A DNA stretch of 37,091 nt from DATJSN01 sp035504095 (GCA_035504095.1 DATJSN010000094.1:1-37091), one strand, 5' to 3'. Positions 25,083-33,416 are shown, counted from the stretch's first letter. A program made the numbers and translations. The notes: generated from the sequence alone by a model not told the origin.

Positions 25083-25111
25083 TATATATCCAACGACAGG
25101 TTGAAAGTCAA
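25083..25111 (-). promoter_or_regulatory. Sigma-70 promoter of the leuL-leuA unit
   Basis: On the minus strand TTGACT (25111-25106) and TATATA (25088-25083) are separated by exactly 17 bases. The expected start site is near 25076, about 20 bases before the leader peptide ATG, giving a short 5' region as is usual for amino-acid attenuators. Confidence 0.75.
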
Positions 25112-25248
25112 ACGATAAATACTCCGGTACCCTAATCGTCGTGGTTAAATCTGTGTTAATCGGCGCAATATGCGGATCGTTTTTCGTGGTTTAAAATCTG
25201 AAGAAATTGAAATTCCTTATTTTGCTCTCCTGATCACCTGCTCTAAAT

Positions 25249-26193
25249 TCACCTGTTCCCGGCGTGGTTTACCGCGCCGCGGTACCACTCGATCGTCTTT
25301 TTCAATCCGTCTTCCAGAGACGTCTGGGCAACGAAGCCGAATTTTTCCTTCGCGCGCGACGTATCCAGACAGCGGCGCGGCTGGCCATCAGGTTTAGTTG
25401 GGTCCCATTCGATTCGACCCTTAAATCCGCAGAGCTTACAAATCAGTTCCGTCAAATCGCGGATGGTGATTTCCCGCCCGGCGCCGATGTTCACCGGCTC
25501 CGGTTCGTTATATTTAAACATCGCTTCGACGATTCCCCGGGCCGCATCTTCCACGTATAAAAATTCCCGTGATACCGATCCGGTGCCCCAGGCCGAAATG
25601 TAATCGGCCCCGGCGTTCTGCGCTTCAACCACTTTACGAATTAGCGCGGGTATCACGTGTGAGCTCTTTAGATCGAAATTATCCCCCGGTCCGTACAGAT
25701 TCACCGGCAAAAGATAAATCGCATTAAGGTCATACTGCTGACGGTACGACTGGCACATCACCAGCAGTGCCTTTTTTGCCACGCCATACGGGGCGTTGGT
25801 TTCTTCCGGATAGCCATCCCACAGATTTTCTTCATGAAAAGGCACCGGCGTAAATTTAGGATAGGCGCAAATGGTGCCCACTTGAACAAACTTACGGATT
25901 TTGTTTACCCGTGCGGCTTCGATCAGGTTCACGCCCATGGTCATGTTGGCGTAAAAATACAGGCCTGGATTCTCACGATTCGCCCCGATGCCGCCCACAC
26001 GCGCCGCCAGATGAATCACCACCTCAGGTTTAACCTCAGCCATCATGCGGTCCACCTGATCCTGGCGCGTCAGGTCGCAGTCTTTACTGCGCAAAATGAC
26101 CAGATCTTTTTCGCTAATTCCCCTGGCAATAAGTTCCCGGGAAACGAATTTGCCCAGAAATCCCGCTCCACCAGTGATTAAATACTTTGCCAT
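25249..26193 (-). CDS. fcl: GDP-L-fucose synthase-like NAD-dependent epimerase/dehydratase
   Basis: The 314-residue short-chain dehydrogenase starts with the Rossmann motif YLITGGAGFLGKFV. It has the catalytic Tyr-x3-Lys in NAPYGVAKKALLVM and the family stretches VGTICAYPKFTPVPFHEENL and WDPTKPDGQPRRCLDTSRAK, which match GDP-fucose synthases (GDP-4-keto-6-deoxymannose 3,5-epimerase-4-reductase). The usual Ser of the catalytic triad in the GSSCIYP motif is Thr here (GTICAYP). ATG 26193 was chosen over the longer frame from 26232, since it begins directly before the Rossmann fold and gives the family length. It would supply GDP-fucose or a related sugar for surface polysaccharide. No sugar gene is adjacent. 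Confidence 0.85.
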   Translation of the reverse strand: MAKYLITGGAGFLGKFVSRELIARGISEKDLVILRSKDCDLTRQDQVDRMMAEVKPEVVIHLAARVGGIGANRENPGLYFYANMTMGVNLIEAARVNKIRKFVQVGTICAYPKFTPVPFHEENLWDGYPEETNAPYGVAKKALLVMCQSYRQQYDLNAIYLLPVNLYGPGDNFDLKSSHVIPALIRKVVEAQNAGADYISAWGTGSVSREFLYVEDAARGIVEAMFKYNEPEPVNIGAGREITIRDLTELICKLCGFKGRIEWDPTKPDGQPRRCLDTSRAKEKFGFVAQTSLEDGLKKTIEWYRGAVNHAGNR

Positions 26194-26295
26194 GCTTTCA
26201 AATCTCAAATCATGCAGGCTGCTGCCCGGCATCTTGTGTTAATATACCCACGTCTGGGCTCTTTGACATATTATGCGGCTGAAGGAGTGAATTGA

Positions 26296-27891
26296 ATGCG
26301 GCGCAAAATTATTATTTCGCTTTCGTTTTTGGCCATGTTGGCTGCCGCTCCGGCGACGCTGCAAATCAGCAAACAGACTACTTTTATCATCAGTCCGCTT
26401 TATCCCGATGGTACGCCGGATTATGTCGGCGCGCTAAATAATATCGGATCTCAAGGCGTCACCGCGGAAAACAACGCCGCCGTCGCACTTTTGCGACTGG
26501 AAATTAGTACCAGCGATCAATCGGACGCCAAAAAATCATTGGAAGCTTTGAATTTGCCCGACAAGCAAAATACTGCATTATCCTGGGAAGACACAACGGA
26601 TTTTTATAAAGAGCATTTGTCGCAGGAATATGCCGACCAGAAAGTCAGCAAGGATTTATTGCCTGGGTGGAATCAGAATCTTCCGAATTCACCGGCAGAA
26701 CTTTTTGAAAGTGCGGAAACTCAGTTTGCCCAACATCATCCCTGGACCCCCGATAAGTGCGTGATGCTCTATGCGTATCTATTAAAAATCGGCCCTGCCC
26801 TTGATGCACTGCAGCAAGCTTCAAAACTTTCGAAGTTTTATGCGCCACTGGCTGATGGCGAAAGTTTCGCCACGGTAATTCAATCAATCCTGGCCTGGCA
26901 AATTGATGCCGAAAAGTTTTATGATCCACTGGTTTGGCGCGCCACACTAGATTTGGGCCAAGGAGACATCGCCGGTTGCGAACAGAATTTGCTTGCCATA
27001 CATCGTTATGCCCGATTAGTTGCCGCTCAGCCGGATAATCCGCTTTCATACATGACCGCTTTTCAGATCGAATCGATCGCCACCAGTGGCGACCGGGTAC
27101 TTTTAACGGATCCGTCTCTGACTGCCAAACAGGCCCTGGATTATTTCAAAACGCTTGAATCACTTGGTCCGCTGCCTTCGGCGTGGCAGGCAGTGAACAT
27201 CGGCGTAAGGATTCCGATTCTCGACGTGGTATGTTCCTTCTATCGTAATGCCTCAGGCATCGGCTCGCCAAAACCAATTCCTGACGCATTATCTGGTCCG
27301 CCGTTTAGCGACTTGGCCAAAATAACCACCGGTGTGGACTGGAACGATGTTTTCCATCGTACCAATCAGATTTTTGACGTGCTTTCCGATTATTTTCGCT
27401 ATCCATCCGATTCCGATCAGTCTCGTCAGGCCCAGACGGCTTATGACAAGCTTGAAAAACGAGCGGAAAATTTTGATCCGGATGCAGCTTCGTCCACCGA
27501 TGACAAATTAGTCTGGGGCATTCTGACTGGCCTGAATATTTTAGGTAAAGACAATGTTGTCACCGGTTTTCATGGTCTGGAACTTTATGGCGAGCAAATC
27601 GATCAGCTAAGTCAAATCGGTCTGGCCCTTGCCGCCTATCATGCCCAGCATGGCCAGTATCCGGCCACGCTAGATGCTTTATGCCCGGAATATTTTGCCC
27701 AGGTTCCCGCTAATTTGTTTAGTAGCCGGCCATTGGTTTATACGCCGACCGGCGATGGCTATAAACTTGTTGCACGGCTTGACGCTGATCAAACAGAAAT
27801 GATTAGCGGAATGGGTTCACCCGAGCTGGATTTGTTGACCATCCAGGTTCCCACACCTGCTCAAACGTGGGAAAACGATAGTCTGCCATAA
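26296..27891 (+). CDS. Secreted protein of unknown function with pseudopilin-like C-terminal segment
   Basis: The 531-residue product has a signal peptide (MRRKIIISLSFLAMLAAAPA) and no further membrane helix. I do not recognise a family for the main part. Near the C-terminus (about 435-500) lies LSQIGLALAAYHAQHGQYPA, followed by TLDALCPEYFAQVPANLFSSRPLVYTPTGDGYKLVA. This resembles the segment found in planctomycete pseudopilin-like proteins, where a short helix is followed by a YPxTLDxL...P.D.F...PL.Y....GY.LY pattern. GGAG nine bases before ATG 26296 supports the start. It follows the divergent fcl gene and is followed by a tRNA gene with its own promoter. Confidence 0.75.
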   Translation: MRRKIIISLSFLAMLAAAPATLQISKQTTFIISPLYPDGTPDYVGALNNIGSQGVTAENNAAVALLRLEISTSDQSDAKKSLEALNLPDKQNTALSWEDTTDFYKEHLSQEYADQKVSKDLLPGWNQNLPNSPAELFESAETQFAQHHPWTPDKCVMLYAYLLKIGPALDALQQASKLSKFYAPLADGESFATVIQSILAWQIDAEKFYDPLVWRATLDLGQGDIAGCEQNLLAIHRYARLVAAQPDNPLSYMTAFQIESIATSGDRVLLTDPSLTAKQALDYFKTLESLGPLPSAWQAVNIGVRIPILDVVCSFYRNASGIGSPKPIPDALSGPPFSDLAKITTGVDWNDVFHRTNQIFDVLSDYFRYPSDSDQSRQAQTAYDKLEKRAENFDPDAASSTDDKLVWGILTGLNILGKDNVVTGFHGLELYGEQIDQLSQIGLALAAYHAQHGQYPATLDALCPEYFAQVPANLFSSRPLVYTPTGDGYKLVARLDADQTEMISGMGSPELDLLTIQVPTPAQTWENDSLP

Positions 27892-27902
27892 AGGTTCGCC
27901 GC

Positions 27903-27931
27903 TTGACCATGCCACGGTGAAAACGCATGAT
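27903..27931 (+). promoter_or_regulatory. Candidate promoter of tRNA-Ser(CGA)
   Basis: TTGACC (27903-27908), 17 bases and CATGAT (27926-27931) lie between the stop of the secreted protein and the tRNA. The -10 matches four of six consensus positions. Transcription would start a few bases before the mature tRNA at 27944. Confidence 0.5.
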
Positions 27932-27943
27932 TGTATTACCATT

Positions 27944-28030
27944 GGAGAGATGGCTGAGCGGCTGAAGGCGCCGGTTTCGAAAACCGGTTGGTGCGCAAGT
28001 GCCACGTGGGTTCGAATCCCACTCTCTCCG
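27944..28030 (+). tRNA. tRNA-Ser (anticodon CGA)
   Basis: The 87 bases fold as a class II tRNA. The acceptor stem GGAGAGA/TCTCTCC and discriminator G are the same as in the other tRNA-Ser of this window. The anticodon arm is CCGGTTTCGAAAACCGG with anticodon CGA, which reads UCG. A long variable arm (TGGTGCGCAAGTGCCA) and a T arm with GGTTCGAATCC are present. The 3' CCA is not encoded. Two hairpins follow directly. Confidence 0.96.
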
Positions 28031-28080
28031 TTTTGGCCTTCGGCCAAAACAGAGCCAAAGAGCCGCAGAGCGGCTCTTTG
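28031..28080 (+). terminator. Tandem hairpins after tRNA-Ser(CGA)
   Basis: TTTTGGCC-TTC-GGCCAAAA (28031-28049) starts right after the discriminator base and forms an 8-bp stem. A second perfect 11-bp stem, CAAAGAGCCGC (28056-28066) with GCGGCTCTTTG (28070-28080), follows. The first resembles the hairpin behind tRNA-Ser(GGA). Together they probably end the tRNA transcript; the second could also serve the convergent PAP2 gene. Confidence 0.65.
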
Positions 28081-28155
28081 ACGATCTACTGTTCACCTGT
28101 TCTACTCTCTCAGTTATTCCAAGGTCAAAACAAAGCTGTGGAGCCATACGACGAA

Positions 28156-28914
28156 TTAGTGATTTAACTCGCTAAACTTCGGATCCGCCAGGCATTCCTG
28201 TTTGGCCTTTTCCATATCAGCCTGAAATTCCGGATTCGCCAACAGCGCCGCGGCTATCGCATAACCCAATACATGTCCCGCCGCCACGTCGCTGGGAAAA
28301 TGCACCCCGCCTATAACCCGGTCATCGCCGATCTGGTAAGCACGGGCCATGATCGCGTCCCGGCGTTCGGGAAACATGGTCGACAGAATGATGCCCCAAA
28401 CGATGGCATGACTTGAATGTCCGCTGGGATACGAAAAGGAAGATTCCAATTTTACGCATGGCTTGAGCCGCGGATCGAGTGTATAGGGCCGCGGGCGGGC
28501 AAAAAAGTTTTTGGCGGTATAGGAAATAATCGATGTGTCATTGCTCGCCTGGCGTAAAAGCTGGGTCGTAATGGGAAGATCATCGGGATTAAACCAACTG
28601 CCAAGCACATTGCTGAAAAGAAATGGATTTAAATTGACTTCTCTTTTTGCCCGGGCGATTTGCTCCGCTGTTCTGGTGTTTTGCAATTCCAGCATCCAGT
28701 TGATTTCAGCGTGGGTCACAAACGAATTATTCGCCGGCGGCGGGGTCAGAAGCGTTTTAAAATCTATACTGCCCGGCGTGAGAAAATAAAAATGATTCGT
28801 GGGCTTGGACATATCCGAAGCGCTCACGTCCGCCCGCGCCGCCGGTGAATCGATCAATAATGCCGCACAAACCAGTAGCATCGCCGGTAATGTGATCCAC
28901 TTGACGAGTCGCAT
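28156..28914 (-). CDS. PAP2 superfamily phosphatase (class A acid phosphatase-like), secreted
   Basis: The 252-residue product has a signal peptide (MRLVKWITLPAMLLVCAALL, then a likely cut after PAARA) and the three-part PAP2 phosphatase signature: K-x6-RP in KNFFARPRP, PSGH in SYPSGHSSHA and R-x5-H-x3-D in DRVIGGVHFPSD. It is therefore a vanadium-haloperoxidase-fold acid phosphatase, probably periplasmic, of the class A non-specific type. The Ser that usually precedes the Arg of the third motif is Asp here. ATG 28914 was chosen over an upstream TTG (28938) because AAGGA lies ten bases before it and the signal peptide then has normal length. It is divergent from the pentapeptide-repeat gene. 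Confidence 0.88.
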   Translation of the reverse strand: MRLVKWITLPAMLLVCAALLIDSPAARADVSASDMSKPTNHFYFLTPGSIDFKTLLTPPPANNSFVTHAEINWMLELQNTRTAEQIARAKREVNLNPFLFSNVLGSWFNPDDLPITTQLLRQASNDTSIISYTAKNFFARPRPYTLDPRLKPCVKLESSFSYPSGHSSHAIVWGIILSTMFPERRDAIMARAYQIGDDRVIGGVHFPSDVAAGHVLGYAIAAALLANPEFQADMEKAKQECLADPKFSELNH

Positions 28915-29085
28915 ATTCACAATCCTTTCAATCAACAAAGCAATCCTTAAGTTTCCAAAGCCTAATGGAAAAATGTTCAGATTTTATAAAGACCAGTTCT
29001 TGATATTTCCAGTATCACCGTATCCACACCGCGCCGTGCCAAGTTATATCAAACCGGTTATTCTGTTATTGCAGCGAGTGAACCC

Positions 29086-29868
29086 ATGACTATAGAGCCT
29101 CATTATCATCCTCCGCCTGAACCCTGGCGCCAGCATCGCTCAAAAATAACCCGGAAATGGCATACGCCGTGGTATTTCTTCAATTGGTGCTGTGATTATC
29201 TCGCATATCTGTTGAGCCGCTGGAAGTTTCTGGAAGTTTTGGAATATCTTGGGAGCTTGTCAATTCTTTTGGCGGTAATTTTTTGGTTTGCCGAAGGGCC
29301 AGAGCGCATTAAAGAACGGCATTATCAGGCATGGCAGGTGATCAATACGGCGCAAGGAAAGGGGGGTAATGGCGGTCGCATCGACGCTCTTCAGGAGCTA
29401 AATCAGGACGGCGTCTCACTGATTGGCGTGGATCTCATGGATGCTTTTTTACAGAATGTCGATTTGAATCATGGCCAGCTCAATCGGGCCATTTTCGGCT
29501 CAGCGGATTTGCGCGGCGCTGATTTTTCGTATGCCCAATTGCAGGACGCGCACTTTATCTATGCCAATCTTCGCAATGCGCATTTAGATCACGCGGACCT
29601 GACTGATGCCATGTTGGACGACGCAGATTTAACCGGTGCGAGCCTCAAAGGGGCCTCTCTTGTCGGTGTCTCGCTGGATGGCATCGATCTGAGCAACGCG
29701 GATCTGAGTGGCGCAGACCTTTCAGGGCTAATCAGTTGGAAAACGATTGAAACAATCAGCGGAGCGAATTTATCCGGCGTGCATAATGCACCGGACGGCT
29801 TTTTCAAGTGGGCTTTGCTGCATGGCGCCATCGAATCATCTTCCGCGGCCCCGGCGACAAACAATTAA
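29086..29868 (+). CDS. Membrane-anchored pentapeptide-repeat protein
   Basis: The 260-residue product has a hydrophilic N-terminus, a membrane helix near residues 52-70 (LGSLSILLAVIFWFAEGPE) and then about 20 pentapeptide units of the A(D/N)LxG type between about 108 and 240, for example ADLRGADFSYAQLQDAHF and ADLTGASLKGASLVGVSL. Such repeats fold as a right-handed quadrilateral beta-helix; the function here is unknown. The family includes gyrase-protecting proteins, but a membrane anchor argues against that role. ATG 29086 has only a weak ribosome-binding site. An AT-rich hairpin (GATCAAAA-TTCCG-TTTTGATC, 29881-29901) follows and may end transcription. Confidence 0.85.
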   Translation: MTIEPHYHPPPEPWRQHRSKITRKWHTPWYFFNWCCDYLAYLLSRWKFLEVLEYLGSLSILLAVIFWFAEGPERIKERHYQAWQVINTAQGKGGNGGRIDALQELNQDGVSLIGVDLMDAFLQNVDLNHGQLNRAIFGSADLRGADFSYAQLQDAHFIYANLRNAHLDHADLTDAMLDDADLTGASLKGASLVGVSLDGIDLSNADLSGADLSGLISWKTIETISGANLSGVHNAPDGFFKWALLHGAIESSSAAPATNN

Positions 29869-29971
29869 TTCTCAGATTCTGATCAAAATTCCGTTTTGAT
29901 CCACCGATGAAATTTTCCGTCGATCGGTTAAAATTGGCTCTGTTATTGTTTGTGTTTGGTGAGATCGCGCG

Positions 29972-31582
29972 GTGAAAAAGATTTACCTGGAAACCTTCGG
30001 TTGCCAGATGAATGTGCTGGATAGCCAGCTCGTAGAGGGCAAGCTGCGCAGCCTCGGTTACGATTTTGTTCCCGACGCCGACGCGGCCGAGGTTGTTTTA
30101 TACAACACCTGTTCCGTCCGGCAGCAGTCGGAAAATAAGGTTCTTTCCCGTCTGGGTCTGTTAAAAATCCGCAAAGCTACGCAACCCGATTTGGTCGTTG
30201 GCGTCATCGGATGCATGGCCGAACGCGACGGCAAAACGCTGCTCAGACGCATGCCGCACCTGGACCTGTTGTGCGGACCAGGCGAATTGGACAAACTTCC
30301 AACGCTTCTGGAAACCGTTTTTAAAACGCACAAACAGCAGTCCGCCCTGGCGGGCAATAATTCGCGCCGCTCCGGCACTTTGGATTCAGCCGACGATGGC
30401 CTGGAACTGCTCGATTTGTCGCGTTCTTTTTCGCCTGAACAGAGCAAATTTCAGGCGTATGTTCGCGTGGTGCGCGGCTGCAATAAGTTCTGTACCTATT
30501 GTGTAGTGCCGTACACGCGCGGCCCCGAGGTCAGCCGCTCGCCGGCCGCGATTGTCGATGAAGTCCGCAGACTCACCGCCGCCGGCGCTCTGGAAGTAAC
30601 GCTGCTGGGCCAGACCGTTAATCATTACGTTTATCAGCACGGAGCCGTGGCGGGTGCAGGCGGCGTTTTGCCTAAACGCACGACATTCGCGGAACTGCTT
30701 CATCAGATACATGAAAGCGTCCCTGAACTGCCGCGCTTGCGGTTCATCACCAGCTTTCCCGCCGATTTCGGCGACGACATTCTTCATGTCATGGCGCAAA
30801 GCCCAAGAATCAACCGTTATCTGCACATTCCGGCCCAATCCGGCTCCAATCGCATTCTGAAAATGATGAATCGCGGTTACACCCGCGAAAGTTATCTGGA
30901 ACTTCTGGACCGCGCACGCAATATTGTTCCGGGCATTGTTTTAGCCGGCGATTTTATCGTCGGCTTTCCCACCGAAACCGAAGAAGATTATCAGGCCACG
31001 CGCGAGCTTGCATCGAAAGCGAAATACAAAAATTGTTTTATCTTTAAATACTCTCCACGTCCCGGCACGACGGCCATACGCCGTTATCCCGACGACGTTC
31101 CCGAGGAGATTAAGCGCCGCCGCAACAATGATTTGCTCCAGCTCCAAAACGACATTTCCGAAGAACTCAACCGTGAATTGCTCGGTTCCACGCTGGATGT
31201 GCTCTGTGAAGGGCCCAGCGGCTGGAACCAATCGGCAGAGTCGGTGATCGCCGGCATGGATTCTTCAGCCTGCGTGGGCGACGGTTCAGCCCGCGTCGAA
31301 TTGGGAAATCGTCTTGCGGGTGCCATGGGTCGCAAGGAAAAATTTACGTCCGACGCGGAGAGTTTCAATTCCTTCGATCATGCAGATGAACCAGTCGTTC
31401 AACTGACCGGCCGTACGACCGCAGATCAGATAGTCGTATTTGATGGGCCGGAATCTCTGGAAGGGAAAATCGTCAGGGTTTGTATCCATGCCGCCCATGC
31501 GATGACCATCTTTGGCCGGCGCTCGATTCAAACGATCTCCGGGCCGGAGAAGAAGTGCACGGAACCTGCTGAAATATCGTAA
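29972..31582 (+). CDS. miaB: tRNA-2-methylthio-N6-isopentenyladenosine synthase
   Basis: The 536-residue radical-SAM methylthiotransferase modifies A37 of tRNAs that read codons starting with U, which include the serine tRNAs. The N-terminal MTTase domain binds one iron-sulfur cluster through Cys11 (FGCQMNVLDSQLV), Cys47 (YNTCSVRQQSENK) and Cys81 (IGCMAERDGK). The radical-SAM cluster uses CNKFCTYC at 170-177. FGCQMN and NTCSVR fit MiaB better than MtaB or RimO. The protein is longer than usual (about 440-480): there is an acidic insertion at about 120-150 and an extra segment of about 50 residues in the C-terminal TRAM region (420-470). The start is GTG 29972 with GGTGAGA upstream. Confidence 0.93.
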   Translation: MKKIYLETFGCQMNVLDSQLVEGKLRSLGYDFVPDADAAEVVLYNTCSVRQQSENKVLSRLGLLKIRKATQPDLVVGVIGCMAERDGKTLLRRMPHLDLLCGPGELDKLPTLLETVFKTHKQQSALAGNNSRRSGTLDSADDGLELLDLSRSFSPEQSKFQAYVRVVRGCNKFCTYCVVPYTRGPEVSRSPAAIVDEVRRLTAAGALEVTLLGQTVNHYVYQHGAVAGAGGVLPKRTTFAELLHQIHESVPELPRLRFITSFPADFGDDILHVMAQSPRINRYLHIPAQSGSNRILKMMNRGYTRESYLELLDRARNIVPGIVLAGDFIVGFPTETEEDYQATRELASKAKYKNCFIFKYSPRPGTTAIRRYPDDVPEEIKRRRNNDLLQLQNDISEELNRELLGSTLDVLCEGPSGWNQSAESVIAGMDSSACVGDGSARVELGNRLAGAMGRKEKFTSDAESFNSFDHADEPVVQLTGRTTADQIVVFDGPESLEGKIVRVCIHAAHAMTIFGRRSIQTISGPEKKCTEPAEIS

Positions 31583-31677
31583 CTTACACGATTTGCTCAA
31601 ATTATTAATGGCCGGTTAAATAAGCGCCTCTATTCCATTATAGGACAAATTCTTTGATAAGTTTTTTGAGTTTTTAC

Positions 31678-31707
31678 TTGAACTTTATTGGCCCGATTGG
31701 TTATAAA
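31678..31707 (+). promoter_or_regulatory. Candidate promoter of the sigma-70 factor gene
   Basis: TTGAAC (31678-31683) and TATAAA (31702-31707) are separated by 18 bases in the 235-base gap between miaB and the sigma factor gene. A second TTGACT at 31715-31720 lacks a good -10 box. A 5' region of about 100 bases would result. Confidence 0.45.
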
Positions 31708-31817
31708 CCACTTATTGACTCTGATACACGTCAAAAGATACGGGTCAAATATTTGAAGGTGAGTTGAGATTAAGGGATTGACGTACGATGTCTCTGGGAA
31801 CAAAAGGGAGAGAGTTC

Positions 31818-32690
31818 ATGTCCAAAGACAACGATATTAATTGGTACCTCGCAGAAATTCGCAAATACCCGCTTTTATCCGCACGCAAAGAAAAATTGTT
31901 AGCCAGGCGCATCCGCCGTAATGGTGACGAAAAAGCTCGTCAGGAAATGATAAGTTCCAACCTTAGGCTGGTGGTTAGTGTAGCGCGTAAGTTTACTAAC
32001 CGTGGAGTACCTCTTGCGGATTTGATTGCCGATGGAAACATCGGGCTGGTCCGGGCGGTTGAACTTTTCAATCCTGGTAAAGACGTTCGTTTCAGCACTT
32101 ATGCCATATGGTGGATCCGCCAGGCCATTCGCCGTGGAATGATCATGGCGGTGCGCCCGATACACCTTCCCGCCTATATGGCCCAGCGCATTTCACAATT
32201 GCAGAGCATCTCCAGGCTTCAACGGAATAAGTTGGTTCGAACCGAAGAAGATGACCTGGCCGGACTCATGCAAACCAATCTTCGTGGTTTGGCCCTTATC
32301 GAACGTGCCGCACGAACGATGCATAATGCCGCGTCTTCAGGCTCTGAACATGGCGCTTCTCATATCCAGGAGATGCTGCTGGACCCCCGGACCCCGCGAC
32401 CTGAACAGTCGCTGGAAAATGACGAAATCGCCAATATAGTCCAGCAAATGCTTGCCCAGCTTGATGATAGGGCAGCTACGATTCTGCGCATGCGTCACGG
32501 ATTAGGAGGTTCGCAGGCTTTTACTTTGGAACAAATCGCTAAACACTTTGGTTTAACGCGTGAACGCATCCGCCAGATTGAGCTTGTTGCGATCAAAAAA
32601 CTCGAACAAATGATGCAGGGCCGTGAATATCTCACGCATCGTGCCCCTTCCCACGTGCATGGCGCTTTAAATTACATGGCCATGGGATAG
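31818..32690 (+). CDS. RNA polymerase sigma-70 family factor (RpoD/RpoS-like, group 2)
   Basis: The 290-residue protein has region 1.2 (DINWYLAEIRKYPLLSARKE), a full region 2 (about 40-110) with SSNLRLVVSVARKFTNRGVP, DLIADGNIGLVRAVELFNP and the -10-reading RFSTYAIWWIRQAIRRGM, region 3 with RPIHLPAYMAQRIS and region 4 with LEQIAKHFGLTRERIRQIEL. It lacks the long acidic region 1.1 of a housekeeping RpoD, so it is a group 2 type factor, probably for stress or stationary conditions. The last part of region 3 (about 140-190) is divergent. ATG 31818 was chosen because GGGAGAG stands just upstream; the ATG at 31788 has no ribosome-binding site. Confidence 0.9.
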   Translation: MSKDNDINWYLAEIRKYPLLSARKEKLLARRIRRNGDEKARQEMISSNLRLVVSVARKFTNRGVPLADLIADGNIGLVRAVELFNPGKDVRFSTYAIWWIRQAIRRGMIMAVRPIHLPAYMAQRISQLQSISRLQRNKLVRTEEDDLAGLMQTNLRGLALIERAARTMHNAASSGSEHGASHIQEMLLDPRTPRPEQSLENDEIANIVQQMLAQLDDRAATILRMRHGLGGSQAFTLEQIAKHFGLTRERIRQIELVAIKKLEQMMQGREYLTHRAPSHVHGALNYMAMG

Positions 32691-32754
32691 GCTCTAAAGC
32701 TCCGCGACTTTATTACCTTGAATCTCAGAGAAAAGCTCAACAAAGCGCCCCGGA

Positions 32755-33369
32755 TTATCCAGGCGGAGTTGCTTCCAGTTCAGCCTGCGTGGGTTGCCGC
32801 TTGCCTGTAAGTGCTGCAGCCGGCTTGGACGCTCTGGCCAATTCAGCGGCGTTTGCGCCGACTGTTTCGTCGGCGCCGGGCGTAGTAACCGACTGGCCGC
32901 CGCGCGCCATGGCAATCATGCCGGTGCGGGCAAGCTCCCGGATGCCATAAGGCCGCACCAGTTCGACAAAAGCGTCGAGTTTGTCTTCTTCGCCGGAAAG
33001 TTCCACACTGACCGTATTATGCCCTACGTCCACGACCCGGCCGCGAAATAGATTAGCCAATTCAATAATTTCACTCCGAGTCCGCGGTGTGCTGCTCAGT
33101 TTCACCAGCATCAGATCACGTGCGATAAACGGCGCGTCTTTATAGTCGCGTACTTTTACCACGGTGACAATTTTTTCGAGCTGTTTGCGAACCTGATCCA
33201 ATATCCGATCGTCGGCGACCACCACGATGGTCATCCGTGAAAGCGTGGGATCTTCGGTTCTGCCGACCACCAGTGAATCAATGTTAAATCCACGCGCGGA
33301 GAACATGCCTGCGACGTGCGCCAGCACGCCCGGCTCATTCATCACCAAAGCTGTAATCACGTGTTTCAT
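32755..33369 (-). CDS. ilvN: Acetolactate synthase small (regulatory) subunit
   Basis: The 204-residue subunit starts MKHVITALVMNEPGVLAHVA, an ACT domain (about 4-78) that binds valine and confers feedback control on acetolactate synthase. The second domain includes IIELANLFRGRVVDVGHNTV and LVRPYGIRELARTGMIAMAR. A tail of about 48 residues rich in Ala, Thr and Pro follows, which most relatives lack. ATG 33369 was chosen over a TTG ten codons upstream because GGAG stands six bases before it. It lies 47 bases downstream of ilvB on the same strand. ilvH is an equally valid name. Confidence 0.94.
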   Translation of the reverse strand: MKHVITALVMNEPGVLAHVAGMFSARGFNIDSLVVGRTEDPTLSRMTIVVVADDRILDQVRKQLEKIVTVVKVRDYKDAPFIARDLMLVKLSSTPRTRSEIIELANLFRGRVVDVGHNTVSVELSGEEDKLDAFVELVRPYGIRELARTGMIAMARGGQSVTTPGADETVGANAAELARASKPAAALTGKRQPTQAELEATPPG

Positions 33370-33416
33370 GGCAACTCCGTTGCGAATTTTAAATTTCAAA
33401 TTTCAAATGCAATCCC

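Noticed and set aside
27803..28147. Open frame on the minus strand antisense to tRNA-Ser(CGA)
   Set aside because: It is the typical false frame made by the reverse of a tRNA-Ser gene (GESGIRTHVALAHQPVFETGAF) and overlaps the secreted protein gene.
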